NCBI GenBank assembly: GCA_026982705.1
Contig: JALSGP010000012.1
Coordinates: 62,001-126,000 of the forward strand
Direction: 5' to 3'
Origin: Alphaproteobacteria bacterium
GTDB lineage: Bacteria > Pseudomonadota > Alphaproteobacteria > Geminicoccales > Geminicoccaceae
Length of the DNA stretch: 64,000 bases
Notes under the pieces: generated by a model
What the model was told of the DNA's origin: nothing
The model's database searches: none
What the model saw: only the letters and a program-made list of their open reading frames with translations
In this document: positions 24,818 to 34,154 of the stretch, piece by piece
How the letters are laid out: every line of letters begins with the position of its first letter
Numbering within the stretch: the first letter of the stretch is position 1
Program-made: the position numbers and the translations under genes

Positions 24818-25356
24818 GCGCTCGCCGTCCGATCCTCGCCGCGATGGTGGCGATGTTGCCGCTGATGGCCGTGGAGGCGGTGCGGGCCGACTGCGCCGAC
24901 GTGGCCGCACCGGGCGTCGAATGGCGCCGTTGTCTCCTGGACGGACTGGACCTGCGCGGCGCCGATCTCACCGGTGCCGACCTGCGGGATTCCTCCCTCA
25001 AGCGGGTGGACCTGTCGGGTGCGATCCTGCGCCGCATCCGCGGCCGGCGCGCCAAGTTCGTCTCGGCCCGGCTGCGGGGCGCCGATCTCACGGAGGCGGG
25101 ACTCCGCCTCGCCGACTTCACCGAGGCCGACCTCGAGGGCGCACGACTGGTGCGGGCCGACCTGCGCGGCGCCCGTTTCTTCCGCGCCAGTCTGCGCGAG
25201 GCCGATCTCACCGGTGCCCGCATGGACGGCGCCGATCTCCTGCGCGCCGACCTCTCGGGGGCGCGCTGGGTGGACGGACGCACGGTCTGCGCCGAGGGCT
25301 CCCTCGGCCGCTGCGTGCCGCGGCGGCCGGAGGCGGCGACGCCCGCGGTCCGTTGA
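24814..25356 (+). CDS. Secreted pentapeptide-repeat protein
   Basis: The 180-residue product has a signal peptide ([19 protein letters not shown]) followed by about 23 pentapeptide repeats of A(D/N)LxX type ([40 protein letters not shown]), which fold into a right-handed quadrilateral beta helix. Two cysteine pairs flank the repeat, at [16 protein letters not shown] and [10 protein letters not shown]. No known enzymatic function. The GTG start overlaps lipB by 4 bp. Periplasmic location is predicted; cytosolic pentapeptide proteins that bind gyrase lack such a signal. Confidence 0.85.
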   Translation: MSARRPILAAMVAMLPLMAVEAVRADCADVAAPGVEWRRCLLDGLDLRGADLTGADLRDSSLKRVDLSGAILRRIRGRRAKFVSARLRGADLTEAGLRLADFTEADLEGARLVRADLRGARFFRASLREADLTGARMDGADLLRADLSGARWVDGRTVCAEGSLGRCVPRRPEAATPAVR

Positions 25357-25358
25357 GC

Positions 25359-25505
25359 TCAGCCGCGCCGCACCCGATAGCGGTTCATGTAATGGTGCCG
25401 CAACTGCCGGCGCAGCTGGCGGGCGAGGGCCGGCGGCGTGCCCCGCGCCGGCTTCGTCGCGGTCGTCCTGCCGCCGTCGCGTCCGCGGGTCCCCTTCCTC
25501 TTCAT
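25359..25505 (-). CDS. Putative small basic protein (48 residues)
   Basis: An open frame of 48 residues starts at ATG 25505, overlapping the DUF2905 stop by 4 bp in the ATGA style used throughout the window. The product is strongly basic (MKRKGTRGRDGGRTTA, then LRRQLRHHYMNRYRVRRG). I do not recognise a family. The tight overlap and absence of any other gene in the 150-bp gap make it plausible, but short high-GC frames arise by chance, so support is modest. Confidence 0.4.
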   Translation of the reverse strand: MKRKGTRGRDGGRTTATKPARGTPPALARQLRRQLRHHYMNRYRVRRG

Positions 25506-25714
25506 CGGTTGAGCCACCAGAAGATCGCCGTCAGCACCAGGCTCAGCACCACCGACAGCAGAATGGAGGTGGCGAGCGGGATGTAGACGTGGAGACCGTC
25601 CCGCTCGATGACGATGTCGCCGGGAAGACGGCCGAGCCCGAGCCGGCCCAGCAGCTCCCAGAGCAGCCCCAGCACGATCAGCACCACGCCGAGGACGATC
25701 AGGAACCTGGACAT
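25502..25714 (-). CDS. DUF2905-family small membrane protein
   Basis: A 70-residue protein with two transmembrane helices separated by a short segment GRLPGDIVIERDGLHVYIPLA, which is the family signature of DUF2905. Function is unknown. The ATG at 25714 follows a GAGGCC-like site in the reverse direction; longer upstream extension is low-complexity. It is divergent from the CDF gene. Confidence 0.85.
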   Translation of the reverse strand: MSRFLIVLGVVLIVLGLLWELLGRLGLGRLPGDIVIERDGLHVYIPLATSILLSVVLSLVLTAIFWWLNR

Positions 25715-25841
25715 GGCCTCCGCGTCCGGTGGTCCCCGTGCTTCCATATCGGCATCGGACCCGCCGCCGTCGAGCCGCCGCGGCCGGGGATGGCGCCCGT
25801 TCCGTGCCGTCTCCATATGGTTCCGTGCAAGGAGGTGCGGG

Positions 25842-26771
25842 ATGGCCGGCGGTCACGCCCATCGTCACCACCACCGCGACGGCGTGCCCGGTGAGGGGGC
25901 GTTGCTGGCGGCCACGGTGGTCAACGCCCTGCTCACGGTGGTGCAGATCACGGCCGGCGTGCTGGCCGGCAGCCTCGCCCTGGTGGCGGACGCCGTCCAC
26001 AATCTGAGCGACGCGCTGGCGCTGGCCGTGGCCTTCGCCGCCCGCCGCATCGCCCGCTGGCCGGCCCACGGCGGCATGACCTTCGGCTACGCCCGCGCCG
26101 AGCTGGTGGCGGCACTCGTCAACCTCACCACCCTCGTGGCCATCGGCAGCTATCTGGTGTGGGAGGCCCTGGTCCGCTTCTTCGTGCCGGAGCCCATAGC
26201 CGGCGGGGTGGTGGTGCTGGTGGCGGGCGTGGCCCTCGTCGTCGACCTGGCGACGGCGCTGCTCACCGCCCGTCTCGCCCGTCGCAGCGTCAACGTGCGC
26301 GCCGCCTTCCTCCACAATGTCGCCGACGCCCTCGGCTCGGTGGCGGTGATGGTGGCGGGCGCCGCCGTGTGGACGCTCGGCTGGCTGTGGGTGGATCCCT
26401 CGGTGACGCTGCTGATCGCCGCCTACATCCTGGTCCACGGCGGCCGCGAGATGGTGCCGGTGGTGCGCATGCTGATGGGTGCCACGCCGGCCGGCCTCGA
26501 CGCCGCCGCCGTCGCCGAGGCGATCCGGCGCGTGCCGGGCGTGCGGGACGTGCACCATCTCCACATCTGGAGCCTCGCCGAGCACGAACCCTCCCTCGAG
26601 GCCCACGTGGTGGTGCCGGACACCACCTCGGCGGTGGAGCTGGAGACGGTCAAGCACCGGGTGAAGGCGGTGCTGGCCGAGCGCTTCGCCATCCGCCACA
26701 CGACCCTGGAAATGGAGCTCGAGGGGGAGGCCTCCGCCTGCCCGGACCGGGACCTGGTGGTCCCGCACTGA
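25842..26771 (+). CDS. Cation diffusion facilitator (Zn/Co/Cd-type exporter)
   Basis: This 309-residue CDF protein has six membrane spans, a His-rich N-terminus (HAHRHHHRDG), the metal site DAVHNLSDALAL in the second span and AFLHNVADALGSV in the fifth, and a C-terminal cytosolic ferredoxin-like domain (VRDVHHLHIWSLAEHEPSLE) that binds metal for dimer regulation. The arrangement resembles ZitB/CzcD, so zinc export by proton antiport is the most likely role. ATG at 25842 is preceded by GGAGG six bases upstream. Its neighbour, a P1B-type ATPase, is convergent 4 bp away. Confidence 0.92.
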   Translation: MAGGHAHRHHHRDGVPGEGALLAATVVNALLTVVQITAGVLAGSLALVADAVHNLSDALALAVAFAARRIARWPAHGGMTFGYARAELVAALVNLTTLVAIGSYLVWEALVRFFVPEPIAGGVVVLVAGVALVVDLATALLTARLARRSVNVRAAFLHNVADALGSVAVMVAGAAVWTLGWLWVDPSVTLLIAAYILVHGGREMVPVVRMLMGATPAGLDAAAVAEAIRRVPGVRDVHHLHIWSLAEHEPSLEAHVVVPDTTSAVELETVKHRVKAVLAERFAIRHTTLEMELEGEASACPDRDLVVPH

Positions 26772-26775
26772 GCCC

Positions 26776-28923
26776 TCAGCTCGCCTCCGCCGGTCGCGGC
26801 GGCGGACGCGTGGTCGGGGCGGCCGCCCGACCGGCGGTCCGCTTCAGCAGGCGCGCGTTGACCGCCACCACCACGGTGGAGAGGGACATGAGGGCGGCAC
26901 CGGCCGCCGGCGTCAGCACCACGCCCCACGGCAGCGCCACGCCGGCGGCGAGGGGGATGGCCACGAGATTGTAGCCGGTGGCCCACACCAGGTTCTGGGC
27001 CATCTTGCGGAAGGTGGCCCGTGCCAGATGGAGGATCGCCGCCACGTCGCGGGGATCGTCCCGCACCAGCACGATGTCGGCCGACTCCACCGCCACGTCG
27101 GTGCCGGCGCCGATGGCGATGCCCACGTCCGCCTCCACCAGCGCCGGCGCATCGTTGACCCCGTCGCCCACCATGGCCACCACCAGCCCGCGCTCCCGCA
27201 ACCGCCGGATCACCGACGCCTTCTCGTGGGGCAGCACCTCGGCGAACCATTCGTCGAGCCCGAGCTCCCGCGCCACCCGTGCCGCCACCGCGCGGTTGTC
27301 GCCGGTGAGCATCATGCAGCGCAGCCCCATGCCCCGCAGCCGGCGCACCGCCTCGCGCGATTCCGGCCGCACCCGGTCGGCGAGGGCGAGGGCGGCCAGG
27401 GGACGCTCCCCCTCCGCCTCCCGGGCCAGCAGGAAGACCACCGTGTATCCGGCCTCGAACAGCGGGCGGATGCGCGCCTCCTCCACGGCGACGCCGCGCT
27501 CGGACAGGGCGCCGGGGCTGGCGATGGCGAGGGTACGCCCCTCCACCACTCCCTCGACCCCGCGCCCGGGCACGGCGCGGAAGGACTCGGGCGCGGCCGG
27601 GGCGAGCCCCCGCTCCTCCGCCGATCGGACGATGCCCCGGGCGATGGGGTGCTCCGAACGGCTCTCGAGGGCGGCGGCGAGGCGCAGCGCCTCGTCCGGC
27701 GCGAGGTCGGCGAGGGGCACCACCTCGGCCACGCCGAACCGGCCCTCGGTGAGGGTGCCGGTCTTGTCGAAGACCACCGCCCGGAGCAGCCGGGCCCGCT
27801 CGAAGGCGGCCCGGTCGCGGACCAGCAGGCCGTCGAGGGCGGCGAGCTCGGTGCTCACCGCCACCACCAGCGGCACCGCGAGGCCGAGGGCGTGGGGACA
27901 GGCGATGACCATCACCGTCACCATCCGCTCGAGGGCGAAGGCGAAGGGATGGCCGAGGACGAGCCAGGTCACGAAGGTGAGGCCGCCGCCGCCGATGGCG
28001 ACGAGGGTGAGCCAGGAGGCGGCGCGGTCGGCCAGATCCTGGGTCCGGGAGCGGGTGGCCTGGGCGTCGCGGACCAGCTGGATCACCTGGGCGAGATAGG
28101 TCTCGGCGCCGGTGCGCTCCACCGCCACCACCACCGCGCCCTCGCCGTTGACGGCACCGCCGATGACGCGGTCCCCCGGTCCCTTCTCCACCGGCCGCGA
28201 TTCGCCGGTGAGCATGCTCTCGTCGAAGCTGGAGCGGCCGTCGACCACGACCCCGTCCACCGGCACCTTCTCGCCCGGCCGCACCAAGACCCGATCACCC
28301 GGCCGGAGATCCTCCACCGGCACCTCCTCGCGGCCGCCGTCCGGGAGGAGCCTCAGCGCCGTCGAGGGCATGAGCCGCACCAGCGCCTCGAGGGCGCCCG
28401 AGGCCCCCAGCACCGAGCGGGCCTCGATCCAGTGGCCCAACAGCATCACGTCCACGAGGGTGGCCAGCTCCCAGTAGAAGGGCTTGCCGGGCAGGCCGAA
28501 GGTGACGGCGGCGGAATAGAGGAACGCCACCGAGACCGCCACCGCCACCAGGGTCATCATGCCGGGTCGGCGCGCGCGCAGCTCCTCCGCCATGCCGGCG
28601 AGAAAGGGCCGGCCGCCGTAGCCGTACACCACCGCGGCCAGGGCGAAGAGCAGGAAGCGGTCGCCGGGGAAGGCCAGGATCCGTTCGAGACCGAACAGCC
28701 CCTGGACGGCCGGCGAGAGGGCGAGGATGGGGACGGTGAGGACGAGACACACCCGGAAGCGGCGGCGGAAGTCGGCCACCATGGCCGCATGGTCGTGACC
28801 GCCGTGACCGTGATCGTGGTGGTGGGCGTGAGCCGTGTCCGGCCCGGCCTCCCGTCCGTCACGCGCACGATGACGACGATGCCCGCGATGGGCGTGACCC
28901 GCCTCCCCCTCTGGACCGGACAT
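26776..28923 (-). CDS. copB: P1B-type heavy-metal ATPase, CPH (CopB-like)
   Basis: The 715-residue ATPase pumps copper or silver ions using ATP. Its membrane metal site reads [11 protein letters not shown] (CPH rather than CPC), which places it in subgroup P1B-3/CopB. The TGES actuator loop, phosphorylated Asp in DKTGT, SEHPIA and [10 protein letters not shown] are all present. The N-terminus is rich in His ([14 protein letters not shown]) instead of CxxC domains. ATG 28923 is preceded by GGGAGG; a longer frame to 29019 would start upstream of a MerR-type operator, so it is rejected. The gene is preceded by that operator at 28958. Confidence 0.93.
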   Translation of the reverse strand: MSGPEGEAGHAHRGHRRHRARDGREAGPDTAHAHHHDHGHGGHDHAAMVADFRRRFRVCLVLTVPILALSPAVQGLFGLERILAFPGDRFLLFALAAVVYGYGGRPFLAGMAEELRARRPGMMTLVAVAVSVAFLYSAAVTFGLPGKPFYWELATLVDVMLLGHWIEARSVLGASGALEALVRLMPSTALRLLPDGGREEVPVEDLRPGDRVLVRPGEKVPVDGVVVDGRSSFDESMLTGESRPVEKGPGDRVIGGAVNGEGAVVVAVERTGAETYLAQVIQLVRDAQATRSRTQDLADRAASWLTLVAIGGGGLTFVTWLVLGHPFAFALERMVTVMVIACPHALGLAVPLVVAVSTELAALDGLLVRDRAAFERARLLRAVVFDKTGTLTEGRFGVAEVVPLADLAPDEALRLAAALESRSEHPIARGIVRSAEERGLAPAAPESFRAVPGRGVEGVVEGRTLAIASPGALSERGVAVEEARIRPLFEAGYTVVFLLAREAEGERPLAALALADRVRPESREAVRRLRGMGLRCMMLTGDNRAVAARVARELGLDEWFAEVLPHEKASVIRRLRERGLVVAMVGDGVNDAPALVEADVGIAIGAGTDVAVESADIVLVRDDPRDVAAILHLARATFRKMAQNLVWATGYNLVAIPLAAGVALPWGVVLTPAAGAALMSLSTVVVAVNARLLKRTAGRAAAPTTRPPPRPAEAS

Positions 28924-28957
28924 GCCGCCGCCTCCCTTTCCTTCCCGCCCGTCCTTC

Positions 28958-28988
28958 CAACTGGACCTTGCACCGGGGGGAAGGTCAA
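28958..28988 (-). promoter_or_regulatory. HmrR/CueR-type MerR operator and promoter
   Basis: Read on the minus strand, TTGACC (28988-28983) is followed by exactly 19 bp and then CAGTTG (28963-28958), a spacing typical of promoters controlled by MerR-family activators. Within it lies a 23-bp dyad (28964-28986) with GACCTT and AAGGTC ends, the size and arms of HmrR/CueR sites. It is 34 bp upstream of the copB start. No merR-type gene is nearby, so the regulator would act in trans. Confidence 0.72.
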
Positions 28989-29091
28989 GCGCGGCGTCGG
29001 TCGGAAAACGGTCCGGCACGGACGCGGACGTTCGCGCGATCGGAACGGGTCGGCCTCGGCGCCCGGCCCGTGGCGGCCCTGGGCGCCGCGC

Positions 29092-30777
29092 TCAGCGGAT
29101 CACGGGCAGGGGCGCGAGGGCCAGGAGGCCGCCCGGCAGGGGCGCGGGCAGGGCGGCGGTGAGGGGCACGAGACGGCGGGCCAGCGCCAGCCACTCGGCG
29201 AGGTCCGGCTCCGGCAGCCGCCGCAGTCGGATCGGCACGTCCGGGGCCAGATCGAGGCGGGTGCGCAGTAGCGCCAGCGCCTCCTCGAGCCCGCCCAGCC
29301 GGTCCACGAGGCCCAGTTCGAGCGCCTGAGCACCGGTCCACACCCGCCCGCCGGCCACCCGCCGCACCCGTGCCGGCTCCATCCCCCGGGCCGCCGCCAC
29401 CCGTTCCAGGAAGCGCCGGTAGAGATCGTCCACCACCGCCTCGAGCCGCGCCCGCTCGGCCGCGTCCAGCGGCCGCACGAGGCTGTAGATGCCGGCATGG
29501 TCGCCCCGCTCCAGCCGCAGCCAGCGGATACCGAGGCGGCGGCTCGCCTCCGCCAGGACCGGTTTGCCGGCGACGACGCCGATGGAACCGGTGAGGCTGT
29601 CGGGTCCGGCCACCACCGCGTCGGCGGCGACGGCGATCCAGTAGGCCCCGGAGGCGCCGGCGTTGCGCAGCACCGCCACCACCGGCTTGCCCGCCTCGCG
29701 CACCGCCTCCACCGCCCGGGCGATGCGCTCGCTCGCCAGGGCCGAACCGCCGGGACTGTCGATGCCGAGGACCACCGCGCGGACGTCGGCCTCCTCCGCC
29801 GCCCGTCGCAGCGCCCGCACCACGGGCTCGGCGAACACGCCGTCCACCAATGGTCCGTCGCCGGGCCGGACGGTGCCGGCGAGCGCCACATAGGCGACGG
29901 TGACGGCCTCCGCCGGCCGCTCCAGGGCGGCGGCGTAGTCGGCGAGGGTCACGGGCTCGGCGTCCAGGCGGCGGGCCAGTTCCTCGCGCGCCGCCTCGAA
30001 TTCGCCGATGCGGTCCACCAGCCCCGCCGCCTTCGCCTCCGTCGCGGTCCAGGGCCCGCCGCCGGCGAGTCCGCGCATGCGTCCGGGCGGGATGCCGCGT
30101 CCGCGCGCCAGCGCCGCGACGAAACGGTCGTGGACGTCGTCGAGGAGGGCGGTGAGCATCTCGCGCTGCTCGGGGCTGGGCTCCGCCGCCACCAGGTTCT
30201 CGAAGGCGGTCTTGTAGCGCTCGCGGCGGATCACCTCGGCGTCGACGCCGAGGCGCTCCCGCAGCTCGCCGAAATAGGGGATCTCGATCCCGAGGCCGGT
30301 GAGGCCCACCACCCCCACCGGCCCCAGCACGATCTCGTCGAAGGCGGAGGCCAGATAGTAGCCCTCGTTGCCGGGGCCGAAATCGCCGAGACTCTCGGCC
30401 ACCGCCACCGTCGGCCGGCCGCTCTCGCCCAGCGCCTCGATGGCCCGCCGCAGCTCACCCGCAACCGCCAGCCCGTGGCCACCGGCGTCGACGCGGGCGA
30501 GGATCCCCACCACCCGCGCGTCGCTCCGGGCGCGCGCCAGCAGCCGCAGCGTGTCGGTGAGGTCCGGACGTTCCTCGCCCGGGAGCCACGTGGCCGCCGG
30601 CGGCCGGTCGGCGAGGGTACCGCGCAGGTCCACCACCAGCAGGATGCGTTCCGGCAGCTCCCGCCCCACCGGCACGGCGAGGCGCGCCGCATACCACAGC
30701 GCCGCCGCCGTTCCCACCATCAGCAGGAAGACGAACAGGCCGAAGAGGGCGAAACAGCCGGTGAGCAGACGTCGCAC
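29092..30777 (-). CDS. sppA: Signal peptide peptidase SppA, 67-kDa type
   Basis: SppA digests leftover signal peptides at the inner membrane. The 561-residue protein has an N-terminal membrane anchor (residues 8-32) and two tandem SppA domains, with the catalytic Lys189 (RERYKTAFENL) in the first and Ser376 (AGASGAYWIAV) in the second, matching the Lys/Ser dyad of E. coli SppA. IDSPGGSALASERI at 339-352 is also typical. It starts at GTG with GGAGGAGAGG just upstream. About 170 bp, without another gene but with the metal operator, separate it from copB. Confidence 0.92.
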   Translation of the reverse strand: MRRLLTGCFALFGLFVFLLMVGTAAALWYAARLAVPVGRELPERILLVVDLRGTLADRPPAATWLPGEERPDLTDTLRLLARARSDARVVGILARVDAGGHGLAVAGELRRAIEALGESGRPTVAVAESLGDFGPGNEGYYLASAFDEIVLGPVGVVGLTGLGIEIPYFGELRERLGVDAEVIRRERYKTAFENLVAAEPSPEQREMLTALLDDVHDRFVAALARGRGIPPGRMRGLAGGGPWTATEAKAAGLVDRIGEFEAAREELARRLDAEPVTLADYAAALERPAEAVTVAYVALAGTVRPGDGPLVDGVFAEPVVRALRRAAEEADVRAVVLGIDSPGGSALASERIARAVEAVREAGKPVVAVLRNAGASGAYWIAVAADAVVAGPDSLTGSIGVVAGKPVLAEASRRLGIRWLRLERGDHAGIYSLVRPLDAAERARLEAVVDDLYRRFLERVAAARGMEPARVRRVAGGRVWTGAQALELGLVDRLGGLEEALALLRTRLDLAPDVPIRLRRLPEPDLAEWLALARRLVPLTAALPAPLPGGLLALAPLPVIR

Positions 30778-30798
30778 CCCTCTCCTCCCCGCTCCGGT

Positions 30799-31917
30799 TC
30801 AGGCGGCCCGGCGCCGGCGCCGCGCCCGCTCGGCGGCGGTCCGGAGCTGGCCGCAGGCGGCGAGGATGTCGCGCCCGCGCGGGGTGCGCACCGGCGCCTC
30901 GATGCCCGCTTCCTCGAGGATGCGGCGGAAGCGGCGGATGCGCGCCTCGTCCGGACAGCGGAAGCCGCTGCCGGGCCAGGGGTTGAAGGGGATGAGGTTG
31001 ACCTTGGCCGGGAGATCCGCGAGCAGCGTACGGAGCGCCCGCGCGTCGGCCGGCGCGTCGTTCACCCCCTCCAGCAGCACGTATTCGAAGGTGATCATGC
31101 GCCCGCCGGGATAGCGGCGGCAGGCGGCCATCAGCTCGGCCAGCGGCCATTTGCGGTTGAGGGGGACCAGCCGGTCGCGGCGGGCGTCGTCCGGCGCGTG
31201 CAGCGAGACGGCGAGGCGCACGCCGAGCTCCCGTCCCAGCCGATCGATGGCCGGGACCACCCCGGCGGTGGAGACCGTCACCTTGCGCCGGGAGAAGCCG
31301 AGTCCCTCGGGATCGAGCAGGATGCGCAGCGCCGTCGCCACCGCCTCGTAGTTGAAGAGCGGCTCGCCCATGCCCATGAACACCACGTTGGTGACGCGGC
31401 GGGGGCGGCCGCTGCGCGGCCAGTCGGCCAGCTCGTCGAGGGCGAAGAGCACCTGCCCCACGATCTCGGCCGCCGAGAGATTGCGCACCAGCGGCATGGT
31501 GCCGGTGTGGCAGAAGGCGCAGGAGAGGGTGCAACCCACCTGCGAGGAGATGCAGAGGGTGCCGCGACCGCCGCCGGGGATGAAGACGGTCTCGATCTCG
31601 CGGCCGTCGGCGAGGCGCAACAGCCATTTGACGGTGCCGTCGGCGGCGTGCCGCGCCGTCATCGGTGCGGGCCGGGCCAGGGTGAAGCGCGCGGCGAGCC
31701 GGGCCCGCAGCGCCGCCGGCAGATCGGTGAGGGCGGCGAAGTCGCGCACGCCCCGGTGGAACACGCCGCGGACGATCTGGGAGGTCCGCATGCGCCGCTG
31801 GCGCCCGGGCACGCCCAGCTCCTCCAGCGCCGCCGCGAGCGCCGCACGGTCGAGGCCGGGAAGGGGCACGCGCGCCGCCTCCGCGGCCGGGGCGGGCGCG
31901 TTCACCGCTTCCGGCAT
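30799..31917 (-). CDS. rlmN: Dual-specificity 23S rRNA/tRNA methyltransferase RlmN
   Basis: RlmN methylates C2 of A2503 in 23S rRNA and A37 of some tRNAs by radical SAM chemistry. The 372-residue protein has the Cys129-Cys133-Cys136 iron-sulfur motif (CTLSCAFC), the VFMGMGEPLFNY segment and LPLNRKWPLAEL-like downstream block. The C-terminal catalytic cysteine is in ILAACGQLR. ATG 31917 lies 16 bp inside the end of the ialB-like gene, so the two are linked. Confidence 0.95.
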   Translation of the reverse strand: MPEAVNAPAPAAEAARVPLPGLDRAALAAALEELGVPGRQRRMRTSQIVRGVFHRGVRDFAALTDLPAALRARLAARFTLARPAPMTARHAADGTVKWLLRLADGREIETVFIPGGGRGTLCISSQVGCTLSCAFCHTGTMPLVRNLSAAEIVGQVLFALDELADWPRSGRPRRVTNVVFMGMGEPLFNYEAVATALRILLDPEGLGFSRRKVTVSTAGVVPAIDRLGRELGVRLAVSLHAPDDARRDRLVPLNRKWPLAELMAACRRYPGGRMITFEYVLLEGVNDAPADARALRTLLADLPAKVNLIPFNPWPGSGFRCPDEARIRRFRRILEEAGIEAPVRTPRGRDILAACGQLRTAAERARRRRRAA

Positions 31918-32417
31918 GCCTTCAGCATCGCCCGGTAGGCCCTGGTGAAACCGCGAAGCGAATAGGTGTCCAGGGACCAGGTGCCCTTGGTGGAGGTGCC
32001 CTTCACCTTCATGGTCCGGCCCTTCTTCATGGCCTCGATGAGCTTCTCGTCCTCGGGCGGGGTGTCCTCGTAGGCGCTGTCGCCGTGGGTCATGAGATCG
32101 AACTTGCGCCCGTCCACGTCCACCTCCACCCGGCTGTCCTTCTTGTAGCGGTAGCCGGCCTGGATCACCACCTGGACGTTGGGCGGATCGATGGGGAACT
32201 TGGCCACCATCGCCACCGGCGGATCGCGGCGGCTGTAGTTGCCGTCCATCTTGACGGGCTCGCTGGCGATGTAGCAGGTGCGGCCCTTGTCGTCGTCGAA
32301 GGTGAACACGTTCCAGTCGCCGAAGGTCTCCAGGAATTCGGCCTCGGCCGCCGCGGCCGGGACGGCGGCGAGGGTCCCGAGCGTCAGCAGGATCACGAGG
32401 CGCCCCGTCGGTCTCAT
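31902..32417 (-). CDS. IalB-family exported protein
   Basis: A 171-residue periplasmic protein with a signal peptide (LVILLTLGTLAAVPAAAA) and an invasion-associated locus B domain: ETFGDWNVFTFDDDKGRTCY and SRRDPPVAMVAKF are recognisable. The family is common in alphaproteobacteria and was named for Bartonella invasion, but most members are in free-living species and have an unknown role. ATG 32417 has GGGGAAGGA six bases upstream; a start at 32456 would add 13 charged residues. Confidence 0.85.
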   Translation of the reverse strand: MRPTGRLVILLTLGTLAAVPAAAAEAEFLETFGDWNVFTFDDDKGRTCYIASEPVKMDGNYSRRDPPVAMVAKFPIDPPNVQVVIQAGYRYKKDSRVEVDVDGRKFDLMTHGDSAYEDTPPEDEKLIEAMKKGRTMKVKGTSTKGTWSLDTYSLRGFTRAYRAMLKACRKR

Positions 32418-32478
32418 CCGTGTCCTTCCCCGCAGGTCCACGTCCTCACCGGCCACCTTAACCGACTCCCCCGGCCGA

Positions 32479-33018
32479 TCAACGGCCGTGGCGATGGGGG
32501 GTGAAGAGGGGCGCGTCCAGCCGCACCACCTCCGGTGGCGGGCCGCCCTCGTGCAGCGGCCGCTCCGGCAGGCGGCCGAGGCTCAGGAGCCGGTCGTACA
32601 TGACGATGGCGCCGGCCACGGCGAGATTGATGCAGAAGCGGGTGGGAATGCGCACCACATGGTCGCAGCGGGCCAGCATGGCCGGCGACAGGCTGCCCTT
32701 CTCGGGCCCGAAGACGTAGGCCGCCCGCAGCGGATGGCGGAAGCTGGGCAGGGGGATGGCCTCGTCCACCAGCTCGACCCCCACCAGCCGGCAGCCGCGC
32801 GGCAGCCGCAGGTCCTCCGCCGCGGCGAAGTCGTAGATGGGGATGTGGGATTCCGCCAGCGAGGTGTCGGAGCGGGCGCTGCGCACCGTGTAGTGGGCCG
32901 CCACCAGGAAGACGAAGCTGGCGCCGAAGGCATGGGCCGAGCGCACGAGATTGCCCAGGTTCATGGGCTTGCTTATACCCTCGGCGCCGATGCCGAAATA
33001 GCCGCGCATGCGTTCCAT
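32479..33018 (-). CDS. SpoU/TrmH-family RNA methyltransferase
   Basis: The 179-residue protein is a SPOUT methyltransferase: PMNLGNLVRSAHAFGA contains the N-x4-R motif 1, VFGPEKGSLS is motif 2 (GxE) and INLAVAGAIVMYDRL motif 3 with the conserved Asn in the knotted SAM site. It transfers methyl to the ribose or base of tRNA or rRNA; substrate uncertain. The start MERMRG (33018) is chosen over a longer frame running through the divergent promoter; ATG 33009 is also possible. Divergent from the quinone reductase gene. Confidence 0.88.
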   Translation of the reverse strand: MERMRGYFGIGAEGISKPMNLGNLVRSAHAFGASFVFLVAAHYTVRSARSDTSLAESHIPIYDFAAAEDLRLPRGCRLVGVELVDEAIPLPSFRHPLRAAYVFGPEKGSLSPAMLARCDHVVRIPTRFCINLAVAGAIVMYDRLLSLGRLPERPLHEGGPPPEVVRLDAPLFTPHRHGR

Positions 33019-33100
33019 CGCGGGATTCCCGCTCGCTCGGGGACGGGGCCGGGATGGGACCGTGCCGCGATATGGTGAGGGTTGCGGGGAGATCGAGCCC

Positions 33101-34072
33101 GTGCGTGCCGTCGTCTGCCCCCGCCCCGAGGGGATCGGGGCGCTGGAGATCCGCGATCTACCGGTGCCGGAGCCGGGCGCCGGCGAGATCCGCATCCGCG
33201 TCGTCGCCGCCGGCGTCAACTTCGCCGACACGCTGGCCATAAGCGGCCGCTATCAGGAACGCCCGCCGCTGCCCTTCGTGCCGGGGCTGGAACTGGCCGG
33301 TACGGTGGACGCCCTCGGCCCCGGCGTCGACGGCCCGCCGCCGGGCACGCCGGTGGTGGCGGTGGTGGACCACGGCGCCTATGCCGAGTTCGCCGTGGCG
33401 CGGGCGGTGGACGTGGTGCCGCTGCCGGCGGGACTGCCCGCGGAGGTGGCGGCCGGCTTTCCCGTCACCTACGGCACCGCCCACGGCGCCCTGGTGTGGC
33501 GGGCGGGACTGCGGCCGGGGGAGACGGTGCTGGTGCACGGGGCGGCCGGCGGCTCCGGGCTCGCCGCCGTCGAATGCGCCCGTGTCCTGGGGGCGCGGGT
33601 GATCGCCACCGCCCGCGGCGAGGCGCGCCTCGCCCTCGCGCGGGCCCACGGCGCCCACGAGGTGCTGGATGCCGACGATCCCGAGCTGGTGACCCGCATC
33701 CGGACCCTCGCCCCGGAGGGGGTCCATGTGGCCTTCGATCCGGTGGGCGGCGCGATGTTCCGGGCGAGCCTGCGCACCGTCGCCTGGGAGGGGCGCATCC
33801 TGGTGATCGGCTTCGCCTCCGGCGAGGTGCCGCAGATCCCCGCCAACCACCTTCTGGTCAAGAACGCGGCGGCGGTGGGCTTCTACTGGGGCAGCTACCG
33901 CCGCCACGACCCGGGACGGGTGCGCGCGGGACTCGCCACCCTCCTGGACTGGTGGCGGGCGGGGCGGTTGCGGCCGGAGGTGGCCCGCCGCTACCCGCTG
34001 GCGCGGGTGCGGGAGGCGCTGGAGGACCTGCGCGCCCGTCGCGTCGCCGGCAAGATCGTGCTGCTTCCCTGA
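33101..34072 (+). CDS. NADPH:quinone oxidoreductase-family (MDR) protein
   Basis: A 323-residue medium-chain dehydrogenase without zinc ligands: GVNFADTLAISGRYQ, a GroES-like first domain and HGAAGGSGLAAVECARVLGA as the NADPH-binding Rossmann motif. LVKNAAAVGFYWGSYRR is typical of the quinone reductase-like subgroup. The reduced substrate is uncertain (quinones or enones). GTG 33101 is preceded by GGGGAGA; the frame is open upstream to 33008 but that stretch is the intergenic region with the divergent methyltransferase gene. Confidence 0.9.
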   Translation: MRAVVCPRPEGIGALEIRDLPVPEPGAGEIRIRVVAAGVNFADTLAISGRYQERPPLPFVPGLELAGTVDALGPGVDGPPPGTPVVAVVDHGAYAEFAVARAVDVVPLPAGLPAEVAAGFPVTYGTAHGALVWRAGLRPGETVLVHGAAGGSGLAAVECARVLGARVIATARGEARLALARAHGAHEVLDADDPELVTRIRTLAPEGVHVAFDPVGGAMFRASLRTVAWEGRILVIGFASGEVPQIPANHLLVKNAAAVGFYWGSYRRHDPGRVRAGLATLLDWWRAGRLRPEVARRYPLARVREALEDLRARRVAGKIVLLP

Positions 34073-34154
34073 CCGCCGCCCCGATGCGGGGATGGACGCG
34101 GGCCGGAGCCCGGCACACCTTGGCGGCGGGCGCGCCAGCGGCGGGGCGGAGAGG

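Noticed and set aside
28924-29019. Longer N-terminus for the P1B ATPase
   Set aside because: It would put the start upstream of the MerR-type promoter and has no ribosome site, whereas 28923 has GGGAGG.
32472-32488. Six-base stem around the SpoU gene stop codon
   Set aside because: The stem is short, lies across the stop codon and lacks a T tract, so I do not call it a terminator.
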